Positions 1 through 8,275 of a stretch of 64,000 nt of DNA are shown here, in pieces; position 1 is the first letter of the stretch, and every line of letters begins with the position of its first letter. The position numbers and the translations under genes are program-made. Under the pieces are notes generated by a model. The model saw only the letters and a list, made by a program, of their open reading frames with translations, ran no database searches and had not been told where the DNA came from. The stretch lies in the NCBI RefSeq assembly GCF_016889805.1, contig NZ_CP069535.1, forward strand, positions 3,348,001-3,412,000, given 5' to 3'. Source of the DNA: Rhodanobacter sp. FDAARGOS 1247. Lineage in GTDB: Bacteria; Pseudomonadota; Gammaproteobacteria; Xanthomonadales; Rhodanobacteraceae.

Positions 1-621
1 TACGGTACCAAGCCGCGCTGCAGCGCGCGAAGCAAACCGTTCCACCAGCGCAGCGGCAGCCTGCCAGCAACCGGAGGCGACCGCGTCGGCGGTATTGTCG
101 GCCAGCTCGACGATGGCGCCGGGGTGCTCCGGCCTGATTCGTGCGGTGGCCTCGAACAGCGATTGCTGCATCAACTGCGGGCCGGGCGCGATCAGGCCGC
201 CCAGATGTCGCCCTTCGGCATCGAGCGCATCCAGCGTCAGCGCGGTACCGACGCTGGCCAGCACATGCGGCCCCTGACCCGCCGCGCGCGCCGCCACCAT
301 CACCAGGAAGCGGTCCACGCCCAGACGTTGCGGTTCGGCGTACGCGTTGCGCACGCCGCAGGCCTGCGCTGGCGTGCGCATCCAGTGCACGGAAAGTCCA
401 GACAGCCGCCGGACCACCGCAGCCACCTGTTCCTCGCGGGACGCGTCGACCACCGAGGCGCCTACCACCTGGCTCGGCGCGGGCAGCTGCGCCCACGCCG
501 TCGCCAGGGTGGCGGCGACATCCACGCGCCAGTCCACGGCCCCCTCCGCCAGCCATTCGCCTGATGGAGCCTGCCACGCCCATTTCAGCCGCGTATTGCC
601 CAGGTCCAGCAGCAGCCTCAT
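1..621 (-). CDS. coaX: Type III pantothenate kinase, 3' end beyond the window
   Basis: Phosphorylates pantothenate in the first step of coenzyme A synthesis (cytosolic, ASKHA fold). The 207 codons in view begin MRLLLDLGNTRLKW, the nucleotide-binding loop with Asp6. GVDR lies at 101-104, VGTALTLD at 124-131 and GGLIAPG at 141-147, the usual CoaX order. Family members are about 240-260 residues, so the C-terminus lies outside the left edge. The ATG overlaps the birA stop as ATGA, so the two genes are translationally coupled. A birA-coaX pair is the common arrangement in this group. Confidence 0.93.
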   Translation of the reverse strand, partial: MRLLLDLGNTRLKWAWQAPSGEWLAEGAVDWRVDVAATLATAWAQLPAPSQVVGASVVDASREEQVAAVVRRLSGLSVHWMRTPAQACGVRNAYAEPQRLGVDRFLVMVAARAAGQGPHVLASVGTALTLDALDAEGRHLGGLIAPGPQLMQQSLFEATARIRPEHPGAIVELADNTADAVASGCWQAAAALVERFASRAAARLGTV

Positions 622-1616
622 GCGCGACGCACCGTGACATCGGCGCTGTCGACCCGCCTGATGCTGCCGTCGTCGAGGCGAACCTGCAGCGCACCGCGGG
701 CGTCCACGCCCGCACCGACGCCACGGAAAGCCTCCAGCGCGCCACTGAGTTGCAGCGGCTGGTCGCGCAACAGGTCGTATCGCGCATAGTCCGTCCCGAA
801 CGCGGCGAAACCGTCGCGCTCGAATTCCCGCAAACCCTCGACCAGGGCCGTGATCAGGGTCGCCACCAGCAGGTTGCGATCCGGCGGCATGCCGCCGCCA
901 AGTTCGGCCAGATCGGCCACTGGCTGGCCGGCCTGCTCGCGCAGGGCCGGAGTCAGTCGCAGGTTGAGGCCGATCCCGATGATCGCCGCGCAAGGACCCT
1001 GGTATTCGCCGCTGAGCTCGATCAGGATGCCGCCCAGCTTGCCGCCGGGCCCATCGTTGCGCTTGCCGGGAGCCACCAGCAGGTCGTTGGGCCATTTCAG
1101 GCCGGCACCGTCGATGCCGAGTTTTTCCAGCGCGCGCAGGGCGATCACGCCGACGGCCAGCGACAACCCGGTGAGCGCGGCAAAACCCGCGTCGAAACGC
1201 TTGAGGCAGGACAGGTAAATGTTCATCCCCGGCGGGGAGAGCCATTCGCGGCCACGCCGGCCGCGACCGGCGTGCTGGGTTTCGGCCAGCACCACGCTGA
1301 AATCCCCTGCCGTCGCAAGGCGACGTTGCAGTTCGCTGGAGGTGGAATCGAGTTCCCAGTGCACCTCCAGCGCAGTCAGTGCCGACGCGGCGCTCGTGGG
1401 CAGCAGGGCCCGGATGCGCGCCGCATCCAGCATCTGCAACGGCCAGGGCAGGCAATACCCCGCGGCGCCACGCGCCTCGACCGGAACGCCGCGGCGGCGC
1501 AAGGCCTCCACCTGCTTCCAGATCGCCGCACGGGTGACGCCGGCCGCCACGGCCAGCGCTTCGCCGGACAGCGCCTCCCCGGCGGCAAGCAGGGCCAGCA
1601 GTTGCGCAGGCTGCAT
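618..1616 (-). CDS. birA: Bifunctional biotin-protein ligase and biotin operon repressor
   Basis: Activates biotin to biotinyl-AMP and transfers it to the acetyl-CoA carboxylase carrier protein. Residues 1-60 form a winged-helix domain (TRAAIWKQVEALRRRGVPV), so it can also repress biotin genes. The ligase domain has GRGRRGR at 117-123 and KWPND at 174-178, and ends with the small C-terminal SH3-like domain. Length is 332 residues, normal for two-domain BirA. The frame is open much further upstream, but MQPAQLLALL begins the known helix-turn-helix, so I start at 1616. It overlaps coaX by 4 nt. Confidence 0.94.
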   Translation of the reverse strand: MQPAQLLALLAAGEALSGEALAVAAGVTRAAIWKQVEALRRRGVPVEARGAAGYCLPWPLQMLDAARIRALLPTSAASALTALEVHWELDSTSSELQRRLATAGDFSVVLAETQHAGRGRRGREWLSPPGMNIYLSCLKRFDAGFAALTGLSLAVGVIALRALEKLGIDGAGLKWPNDLLVAPGKRNDGPGGKLGGILIELSGEYQGPCAAIIGIGLNLRLTPALREQAGQPVADLAELGGGMPPDRNLLVATLITALVEGLREFERDGFAAFGTDYARYDLLRDQPLQLSGALEAFRGVGAGVDARGALQVRLDDGSIRRVDSADVTVRRA

Positions 1617-1831
1617 CAGCGCGGCCCCGCAAAGAGGGCGATGCGACAGTGACGGGTATCGCGGGGCAGGAGGCGGAACAGGTTTGGCATCGGCGGATTC
1701 TAGCCCGGGCGGGCCGCCGTACGGGCCCACCGGCGGGCCGGCCACCGTCGGGCGGTCCACAGCACTGGCATGGCCGCAGCGTTTCTGAGACGATCCGGGG
1801 TCTTCGCTGCGAGTCAGGGAGTTTGATCGCC

Positions 1832-2149
1832 ATGCGTGCCGTTCACTGGTTGGTTGGTTGCGCCTTGTGCATTGCCGGGATCGGCGGTGCCAGTGCGGCG
1901 AGTATGGAATCCCAGGACCTGGACAGTTCCTCGCGCACCCTGGTCGACAGCGCCTCCGCGCACGACGGCAATGCCGCCAGTGGCGGCGACGCCGCGGGCC
2001 TGAACCACGACTGCCCCCCGGTAAGCAGCAGCGACAACGCCGAACCGGCGTCCGGCAATGGTCGTTCCGGCGGCTCATCGTCCGCACCGACACCCTCCCG
2101 CCGGCCGCATCTGGGCTGGCAATCGCTGCTGCCTGGGTCGATCCAGTAA
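1832..2149 (+). CDS. Small secreted protein of unknown function
   Basis: A 105-residue protein I do not recognise. It starts MRAVHWLVGCALCIAGIGGASAAS, a convincing signal peptide with cleavage near residue 23. The mature part is rich in Ser, Gly, Ala and Asp and looks disordered up to about residue 85, then ends in a more ordered tail (RRPHLGWQSLLPGSIQ). The open frame extends upstream, but the signal peptide fixes the start. The stop lies 12 nt before mtfA, so the two are probably cotranscribed. No catalytic motif is visible. Confidence 0.6.
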   Translation: MRAVHWLVGCALCIAGIGGASAASMESQDLDSSSRTLVDSASAHDGNAASGGDAAGLNHDCPPVSSSDNAEPASGNGRSGGSSSAPTPSRRPHLGWQSLLPGSIQ

Positions 2150-2161
2150 GCGCTCGGCGTC

Positions 2162-2935
2162 ATGCCGGGACATTGGTTGCAGACACTGTGGGCGCGTTTC
2201 GAGCCCGCTCCGATCGCAGATCCGCTGTGGCGACGCGGATTGAGTGCCTGCCCGCTGGCCCGCGGACTTGATCCGGAGCGGCAGCAAAGGCTGCGCCAGC
2301 TGTCCACCCTGTTCCTGGCACGCAAGCGATTCCACGCCCTGGCGGGCGCGGTGCTGGACGACTATTGGCGCCTGCTGATTGCCATGCAGGCCTGCCTGCC
2401 GGCCCTGCAGCAGGGCACGGGCAGCCTGCGTGGCTGGCGCGAAGTGCTGATCTATCCGGGCGAGTTCAAGGTGCGCCGGAATCACCACGACGATCGCATC
2501 GGGATCGCCGGCGATGGCGGGGAGGCCCATGCCGGCGACGCGTGGGAACGTGGCCCGCTGGTACTGTCGCTGGCCGATGTGCAACTGGACCTGGAACAGC
2601 CCTGGGACGGCTACAACGTCGTCGTGCATGAAATGGCGCACAAGCTGGACATGCTCGACGGCCCGCCCGACGGCGTGCCGCCGCTGGTGGACATTCCCCG
2701 GCGACGCTGGATCCAGCAATTCCAGCTGGCCTACGACCGCCTGGTCGCCATGCCGCCGGACAGTTGCGAAAGCCCGATCGATCACTACGCCACCGAAAGC
2801 GTCGCCGAATATTTCGCCGTGGTCAGCGAGATGCACTACTCGCGTCCGGCCCTGCTGCGCGAAGCCGAACCCGCGATCGCCGAACTGCTGCAGGCCTACT
2901 ACGGCCGCTCGCCCGCCGAAGGCAGCGAACGCTGA
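2162..2935 (+). CDS. mtfA: MtfA-type zinc metallopeptidase (M90)
   Basis: Cytosolic zinc-dependent peptidase. In enterobacteria MtfA binds the repressor Mlc and so affects glucose PTS expression; that role is not evident here because no Mlc or PTS gene is nearby. The 257-residue protein carries HEMAH at 156-160 (two zinc ligands and the catalytic Glu), and a downstream ATESVAEYFAVVSE helix supplies the expected third ligand. Length matches the family (about 265). It converges with phoQ, the two stops being 10 bp apart. Confidence 0.9.
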   Translation: MPGHWLQTLWARFEPAPIADPLWRRGLSACPLARGLDPERQQRLRQLSTLFLARKRFHALAGAVLDDYWRLLIAMQACLPALQQGTGSLRGWREVLIYPGEFKVRRNHHDDRIGIAGDGGEAHAGDAWERGPLVLSLADVQLDLEQPWDGYNVVVHEMAHKLDMLDGPPDGVPPLVDIPRRRWIQQFQLAYDRLVAMPPDSCESPIDHYATESVAEYFAVVSEMHYSRPALLREAEPAIAELLQAYYGRSPAEGSER

Positions 2936-2945
2936 GCCGGACCGC

Positions 2946-4385
2946 TCAGGTCGCGGCCAGGCTCACGCTGAAACGGGCACCGCCGAACTCCGGCGAACGA
3001 TCGACCACCAGCTCGCCCTGATAGGCATGGATGATGTCCTGCACGATCGACAGGCCGATGCCGTGGCCCTGCACCCGTTCGTCGCCACGCACGCCACGCT
3101 GCAGCACTTTCTCGATGTTGTCCGCGGCGATGCCGGGGCCGTCGTCTTCCACGCTGAGCAGCAGGCCCGAGCGCTGCCGTCCCGCCTCGTGGCGCATCCT
3201 GACCACCAGCAACACGCGATGGCCGGCCCACTTGAACGCGTTCTCGAGCAGGTTGCCCATCAGCTCCAGCAGGTCACCCTGCTCGCCGTAGAACACCGCA
3301 CCGTCCTCGATGTCGAATTCGCACAGGACATTCTTGGCCGCGTAGACCTTCTCCAGGCCTTGCACCAGATCCTCGGCGTGGCCGGCGATCGGCACCGCGC
3401 TGGCGAAGGTCTGCCGGCCGGAGGTGGCCGCGCGCGACAGCTGGTAGGCGACCAGCTCGTTCATCCGCCGCACCTGGTCGAGCACGCTGTTGCGCCGTGC
3501 CGCGTCGTCCTCGCCGTTGGCCGATTCCAGTTGTGAGCGGATCACCGCCAGCGGCGTCTTCAGGCTGTGCGCCAGGTCGGCCAGGGTGTGCCGGTAGCGC
3601 GTGCGCTGCTCGCGCTCGTTGGTGATGAACGCGTTGATGCGCTCGGTCAGGCCGGTCAGCTCCAGCGGGTACTGGCTGTCCAGCTGCTCGCTGTCGCCGC
3701 GCTCGACCCGGCTCATGTCGCTGGCCACCTTGCGCAATGGGGTGAGGCTCCAGCGCAGCAGCAACAGCTGCAGCACGATCAGCATCACACCCAGGATCGA
3801 CAGCCAGATCACCAGGGTGTGGCGGAACACCGCGTTCTCGCCCTCCAGCTGGTCTTCGGTCTGGGCCACCATCACGGTGAGCCGCACGGATTTCTTGTCC
3901 AGCGTGTCGAACGCCACGCCGTAGCTGTAGTAGTACAACCGCCCCATGCGCGTATCGATCGGACCGACGAACACGCTCTGGCCCGGCTCCAGCGGCTTCA
4001 GGAAGGTGAAGTCGCGGCCGATCGCCGAGGAGGACTCCCAGTGGTAGCCGTTGTCGCCCAGGGCCACCGCATACAGGCCCGAGCCCGGACGCGAGAAATT
4101 CGGGTTCGGCGCGGTTTCCGGCTCCAGCAGCTTGCCGTACCGGTTGACGTCGGTACTGGTGATGTAGGCAATCGCGAAATTCTCGAGCCGATCCTGCAGG
4201 CCGCGCAGCGCGCGCGCCTTGGTGGTCTGGGTCAGGGTCAGCCCGACCAGGCCGAGGAAGCCGGCCAGCACGAAACTGGTGGCGATCGCCGCACGCGCTG
4301 CCAGGGACAGCGGACCGTGCGACGACCCACGCTCATTCGTCGTCGCCGTCGGTGCGCGGGATGGCAAAGCGGTATCCGCGTCCAC
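2946..4385 (-). CDS. phoQ: PhoQ-type sensor histidine kinase
   Basis: Membrane sensor kinase partner of the response regulator just upstream. Order: transmembrane helix at about 32-52, periplasmic sensor region 53-188, second helix about 189-210, HAMP-like linker, dimerisation/phosphoacceptor helix with LADLAHSLKTPLAVI (His273), ATPase domain with GNLLENAFKWA and DGPGI. The H-box sequence is the PhoQ type. The start is uncertain: the first ATG (4385) overlaps phoP by 53 nt, no GTG lies in frame nearer the stop, and a TTG at 4367 is an alternative. Translational coupling to phoP is likely. The ligand (Mg2+, cationic peptides or acid in other bacteria) cannot be read from sequence. Confidence 0.88.
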   Translation of the reverse strand: MDADTALPSRAPTATTNERGSSHGPLSLAARAAIATSFVLAGFLGLVGLTLTQTTKARALRGLQDRLENFAIAYITSTDVNRYGKLLEPETAPNPNFSRPGSGLYAVALGDNGYHWESSSAIGRDFTFLKPLEPGQSVFVGPIDTRMGRLYYYSYGVAFDTLDKKSVRLTVMVAQTEDQLEGENAVFRHTLVIWLSILGVMLIVLQLLLLRWSLTPLRKVASDMSRVERGDSEQLDSQYPLELTGLTERINAFITNEREQRTRYRHTLADLAHSLKTPLAVIRSQLESANGEDDAARRNSVLDQVRRMNELVAYQLSRAATSGRQTFASAVPIAGHAEDLVQGLEKVYAAKNVLCEFDIEDGAVFYGEQGDLLELMGNLLENAFKWAGHRVLLVVRMRHEAGRQRSGLLLSVEDDGPGIAADNIEKVLQRGVRGDERVQGHGIGLSIVQDIIHAYQGELVVDRSPEFGGARFSVSLAAT

Positions 4386-5025
4386 GTACCGTCTCGATGG
4401 GTTTGAGGGTGCCTTCCGGATCGAGCTTGCGCCGCAACCGGCCGATGAACACTTCGAGCACGTTGGAATCGCGGTCGAAATCCTGCTGGTAGATGTGCTC
4501 GGTGAGGTCGGCCTTGGAGACCAGCTCGCCCGCGTGCAGCATCAGGTATTCCAGCACCTTGTATTCGTAGCTGGTGAGATCGACCAGCTTGCCTTCCACC
4601 GTCACCGTCTGCGCGGTGGTGTCCAGCTTGATCATGCCGCAGGCCAGGATCGGCTTGGACCAGCCGCTGGCACGGCGCACCAGAGCGTTGATGCGCGCCA
4701 GCAGCTCCTCGACGTGGAACGGCTTGACCAGGTAATCGTCGGCGCCGTACTTGAGCCCCTCGACCTTGTCCTGCCAGCTGCCGCGCGCAGTCAGGATCAG
4801 GATCGGATAACGCTGGCCGTGTTCGCGCAACGCCTTGACCAGTTCCATGCCGGACATCTTGGGCAGGCCCAGGTCGATGATCGCCAGGTCGAACGGCACT
4901 TCGCGGCCGAGGTAGATGCCCTCTTCGCCATCCTGCGCCGCATCGACGGCGAACCCGTCCCGTTTCAGGCGTGCCGCCAGCGTCTCGCGCAACGGCGCCT
5001 CGTCCTCTACCAACAGGATGCGCAT
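4333..5025 (-). CDS. phoP: PhoP-type OmpR-family response regulator
   Basis: 230 residues. Receiver domain 1-120 has the acidic pocket Glu7/Asp8, phospho-acceptor Asp51 (IIDLGLP) and Lys101 in VKPFH. The RGSWQDKVEGLKYGADDY segment is diagnostic of the PhoP branch. A winged-helix DNA-binding domain follows (130-225, ending ETVRGRGYRFAI). The ATG lies one base after the stop of the PepSY gene, whose last codons carry the AAGGAG ribosome-binding site, so translation is coupled. It forms an operon PepSY-phoP-phoQ. Confidence 0.93.
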   Translation of the reverse strand: MRILLVEDEAPLRETLAARLKRDGFAVDAAQDGEEGIYLGREVPFDLAIIDLGLPKMSGMELVKALREHGQRYPILILTARGSWQDKVEGLKYGADDYLVKPFHVEELLARINALVRRASGWSKPILACGMIKLDTTAQTVTVEGKLVDLTSYEYKVLEYLMLHAGELVSKADLTEHIYQQDFDRDSNVLEVFIGRLRRKLDPEGTLKPIETVRGRGYRFAIPRTDGDDE

Positions 5026-5026
5026 A

Positions 5027-5344
5027 TCAGCGTTTCTCCTTGCGACCCGCATTCTTGGCGGGCGGATTCTTGATTGACTGGGCCGATGGGGGATTCTTGC
5101 CCGATTCGGACGAGACCACCACCACCTTGACGTGTCCCTGCGGCGTGAGCACCTTGATCCGGTACTCCTGCCGACGCCCGACCCCGCGCTGCTCGGCCGA
5201 CAGGATCTTGCCACCCGTATCCTGTTGCACCTTGACCACCGCCTGATCCAGCGTCACCGCCGCCGACTGGGCCGCGGCCACACCGGCCGCACCCACGCAC
5301 AGCGATATCAGCAGAGCGGTGATGAAGTTTTTGTGCCCCGTCAT
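5027..5344 (-). CDS. Secreted PepSY-domain protein heading the phoPQ operon
   Basis: 105 residues with signal peptide MTGHKNFITALLISLCVGAAGVAAAQ, then a single PepSY-like domain (VTLDQAVVKVQQDTGGKILSAEQ followed by EYRIKVLTPQGHVKVVVV), then a Lys/Asn/Pro-rich basic tail. PepSY domains are thought to inhibit peptidases or modulate sensors in the periplasm. Being first in an operon with phoP and phoQ suggests it modulates the PhoQ sensor or is expressed as part of an envelope-stress feedback; this is inference. Its stop and the phoP start are 1 nt apart. Confidence 0.82.
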   Translation of the reverse strand: MTGHKNFITALLISLCVGAAGVAAAQSAAVTLDQAVVKVQQDTGGKILSAEQRGVGRRQEYRIKVLTPQGHVKVVVVSSESGKNPPSAQSIKNPPAKNAGRKEKR

Positions 5345-5426
5345 GCGCGAAGTTCCCGTCTGGTTGCTGCCTGGACGCCCAGACTAGGCAATCAGGGCTG
5401 AATACTGACCGGATGGACGACGCCTG

Positions 5427-6407
5427 TCACGCCGCCGCACACGGCAGCGCAGCCCGCTCCAGCAGTTCCCAGCCCGCGCCGGGCAGGTGGGCGCCTTCGC
5501 TGATCGTGCGGCGGAACGCGCGGGCGCCCGGTTCGCCCTGGTACAGGCCGAGCAGGTGCCGGCTGATGTGCTTCAACGCGGTACCCCGGGCCAGCTCGGC
5601 CTCGACGTAGGGACGCAGGTGCTCCAGCACGCTCTCGCGGCTGGGCAGCGGTTCGCCATGCAGCTCGTGCTCGATCTGCGCCAGCAGGTAGGGATCGTGG
5701 TAGGCGGCCCGACCCAGCATCACCCCGTCCAGCTGCGCCAGGTGTCCGCGCACCTGCGCCACGCTGGTGATGCCGCCGTTGATCACCACCACCAGCTGGG
5801 GGAACTCGCGCTTGAGCCGGTACACCCGCTCGTAGTCCAGCGGCGGTACCTCGCGGTTTTCCTTCGGCGACAGGCCTTTCAGCCAGGCCTTGCGCGCATG
5901 CACCACCAGCACCTCGACACCGGCGCCCAGCATCTGTTCGGTAAAGTGCTGCAGGCCGGCGTAGTCGTCCTGGTCGTCCACCCCGATGCGGCACTTCACC
6001 GTGACCGGAATGCCGACCGCATCGCGCATCGCCCTGACGCAATCGGCGACCAGCGCCGGCTCGTACATCAGGCAGGCGCCGAAGCGGCCGGACTGCACCC
6101 GGTCCGACGGGCAGCCGACGTTGAGGTTGATCTCGTCATAACCCGCCTCGGCGCCGAAGCGGGCGGCCTGCGCCAGCTCCAGCGGATCGCTGCCACCCAG
6201 CTGCAGGGCCACCGGGTGCTCCTGCTGGCTGTGCTCCAGCAGGCGCAACTGGCGGCCACGGACCAGCGCCGCGCTGGTCACCATTTCGGTATACAGCCGC
6301 GAACGCGGCGACAGCAGCCGGTGGAAATAGCGGCAGTGCCGATCGGTCCAGTCCATCATCGGCGCCACGCTGAGGCGCCATGGCAGGGCAAAAGCAGGGT
6401 CATTCAT
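5427..6407 (-). CDS. dusA: tRNA-dihydrouridine synthase A
   Basis: FMN-dependent NADPH oxidoreductase that reduces U20/U20a in tRNA D-loops. The 326-residue TIM barrel starts LSVAPMMDWTDRHCRYFHRLL (DusA subgroup), has the catalytic Cys99 in NVGCPSDRV, and VKCRIGVD plus NGGI and GRAAYHDPY phosphate-binding segments. I start at MNDPAFALPW; the upstream in-frame extension is not family-like. It follows the 82-aa gene by 63 nt on the same strand, but as a housekeeping gene it probably has its own promoter. Confidence 0.94.
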   Translation of the reverse strand: MNDPAFALPWRLSVAPMMDWTDRHCRYFHRLLSPRSRLYTEMVTSAALVRGRQLRLLEHSQQEHPVALQLGGSDPLELAQAARFGAEAGYDEINLNVGCPSDRVQSGRFGACLMYEPALVADCVRAMRDAVGIPVTVKCRIGVDDQDDYAGLQHFTEQMLGAGVEVLVVHARKAWLKGLSPKENREVPPLDYERVYRLKREFPQLVVVINGGITSVAQVRGHLAQLDGVMLGRAAYHDPYLLAQIEHELHGEPLPSRESVLEHLRPYVEAELARGTALKHISRHLLGLYQGEPGARAFRRTISEGAHLPGAGWELLERAALPCAAA

Positions 6408-6470
6408 GCGCCTAGTGTACGTGCTGGCGACGGCCAGCCCGGCGCGCCGCGGCACATCGCCGGCCTGGCG

Positions 6471-6719
6471 TCAGCGCGGGGGCGAAGTGCCGGCGCGTCG
6501 TTCCAGGCCGTACAGCGCCTCGCCGTCAGGCAACGGATCGCGGCGCAGCAGTCCCGCGCTCACCAGCTCATCGAGCACCTGCTCGATGCGCCGGCGGCCG
6601 GTCTCCAGCCGTTGCCGCGGCAGCCACCAGCTGACAATGCCGCACAAGGTATCCGCCGCCTGCGGGTGTGAACGCAGGTAGGCGAGTACCTCGCGCCTCA
6701 CCTCGGCATCGTCCTGCAT
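6471..6719 (-). CDS. Small winged-helix-like protein, last gene of the calpain locus
   Basis: 82 residues. The C-terminal half (RRRIEQVLDELVSAGLLRRDPLPDGEALYGLER) has the recognition helix-wing pattern of a winged-helix domain, but no family is recognised. The ATG is only 6 nt beyond the stop of the calpain-like peptidase gene, so it is almost certainly cotranscribed with it. It might be a small regulator or an adaptor that binds a partner protein; the sequence does not decide. No cysteine pair or transmembrane segment is present. Confidence 0.62.
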   Translation of the reverse strand: MQDDAEVRREVLAYLRSHPQAADTLCGIVSWWLPRQRLETGRRRIEQVLDELVSAGLLRRDPLPDGEALYGLERRAGTSPPR

Positions 6720-6725
6720 GGCCGT

Positions 6726-8180
6726 TCAATGTGCCGTGCCAAAACCGGCGAAGTATTTCTTGAACGCCCCGATCTCCATCGCGAACACGCCGTCGTTGTC
6801 CTTCAGCGTGATCGGTCGCCACCAGCTCACGTCGTACATGGAAATCGTGGCGTCCAGCACGCTGCTGGTCGCCTCGGTGCTGCCCCAGGGATTGCGCAGC
6901 ACGATCCAGCGCCGGCAGTCGCGATAGGCCCAGCCCAGCACCGTGTAGCAGTGCGAGCCGACGATGTGCGCGCTGGAATAATCCACGTGGTCGGGCGCGG
7001 CATCGCCGGTCGAGTAGGTCCATGCCGTCATCGGATTGAAGGTGCGGTACGACAGGCAGTTGGAGCGCAGCAGATGCCACAGGTCGTCGGCACTGCGGCT
7101 GGCCGTATCGTAGTAGTGGCGCGCGCCGCCATTGAGCTGGGCAGTGGCCCACACGCAGTCGCCCCAGGCTGTCTGCGTGATGTCGGGCATGTCGCTGGAG
7201 GTCCCCGTCTTCAGCTTGGCGTAGGCCTTCTCGTAGACGGCCGGCCATGACTCGCCCGCTTCCCTGGAGCGGCAGTAGATCGGGTAGCCGGACGCGGTCA
7301 GCGGCACCGCCTCGGTGACCTCGATCGACTTGTCCAGCGCACCGCCCGAGTCGGGCTTGCAGAAGTTGATCTGGTCATTGAACTGGGTCTGGCTGGTTCC
7401 GGTTGCCCGGGTCAGGTGCGCAATCCGGAACGGCGTTGCCCAGGCGATCGCCGAGAGCGCCGCGATGTAATAGCAGTTGGCCACGGCGCCCTGGACGGGG
7501 TCGAAGAACTCGGCGGTCTCGTGGAAGAACTCGCCCGAGGTGGCCCAATGTGCACCCGGTGGCGTCCAGCCCTGGATCGCGTTGAGCACGATCTTCGGAT
7601 CGAAGGTGATCGAACGGACGATGTCCGCCGACAGGGAGCGACCCAACACCAGCGCGCGCACGGCCGGTGGCAGGCTCAGCGAAACGCGCAGGCGCGAATA
7701 GCGTGACAGGTCGCCGCACAGGATCGGCCAGTTGAGGATGGACTTGAGCTCGGGCACCCGCGCCATCTCGGCCAGCGTCGTGTACCGGTCGAGGCTGGCC
7801 AGCCCGCCCGCCTCGGCGTCGTTGCCGTCTCGGGGCAGCTGCACATCCAGCAGCGGTGAGCGCTCGCGCACCAGGTTGAGCTGCTTGTCCAGGGCCAGGC
7901 CCACGTAGAGCGGACCGCCGTACTTGGGATCGAACAGCTCCTCGTACGGCGTGGCCAGCACCTGCTCCAGCACGCTGGCGGGGTCGGGTATGGCATTCCA
8001 TGGAATCGGCTGGCCGGAAACCAGGTCGGCCAGCGCATACGGATTGATCACCGCGCAGTTCTGGCCCTGCGCTCCCGTCGACGCGGTTGCCCGTGATGCG
8101 ACGTCTTTCGCGGCCGACGGTTTCGGCGCCGACGATTTCGGGCTCGATGTTTTCGCTGTGGAAGTTCTCGACGTGGCCAT
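6726..8180 (-). CDS. Calpain-type (C2 family) cysteine peptidase
   Basis: 484 residues. The papain-fold core has the calpain triad in the right order: Cys236 in PVQGAVANCYYIAAL (oxyanion Gln230), His410 in GSHCYTVLG, Asn430 in IVLRNPWGS. The segment SWPAVYEKAYAKL (311-323) is the calpain protease-core signature helix. No C2 or Ca2+-binding EF-hand domain is seen. A Ser/Ala/Lys-rich tail (1-40) and about 180 residues of unassigned sequence precede the core. There is no signal peptide, so it is probably cytosolic unless exported by a dedicated route. A GGAGAGGG ribosome-binding site precedes the ATG. Third gene of a sigma-54-type operon. Substrate unknown. Confidence 0.82.
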   Translation of the reverse strand: MATSRTSTAKTSSPKSSAPKPSAAKDVASRATASTGAQGQNCAVINPYALADLVSGQPIPWNAIPDPASVLEQVLATPYEELFDPKYGGPLYVGLALDKQLNLVRERSPLLDVQLPRDGNDAEAGGLASLDRYTTLAEMARVPELKSILNWPILCGDLSRYSRLRVSLSLPPAVRALVLGRSLSADIVRSITFDPKIVLNAIQGWTPPGAHWATSGEFFHETAEFFDPVQGAVANCYYIAALSAIAWATPFRIAHLTRATGTSQTQFNDQINFCKPDSGGALDKSIEVTEAVPLTASGYPIYCRSREAGESWPAVYEKAYAKLKTGTSSDMPDITQTAWGDCVWATAQLNGGARHYYDTASRSADDLWHLLRSNCLSYRTFNPMTAWTYSTGDAAPDHVDYSSAHIVGSHCYTVLGWAYRDCRRWIVLRNPWGSTEATSSVLDATISMYDVSWWRPITLKDNDGVFAMEIGAFKKYFAGFGTAH

Positions 8181-8275
8181 GTCCCTCTCCTTTCAGTGGT
8201 TGTCGACGCATCCGCGTCGCGATTCATTCGCTTGCCGCATCTCGGTGGCCGACCGGCTCACCGGGAACCGGCGGA

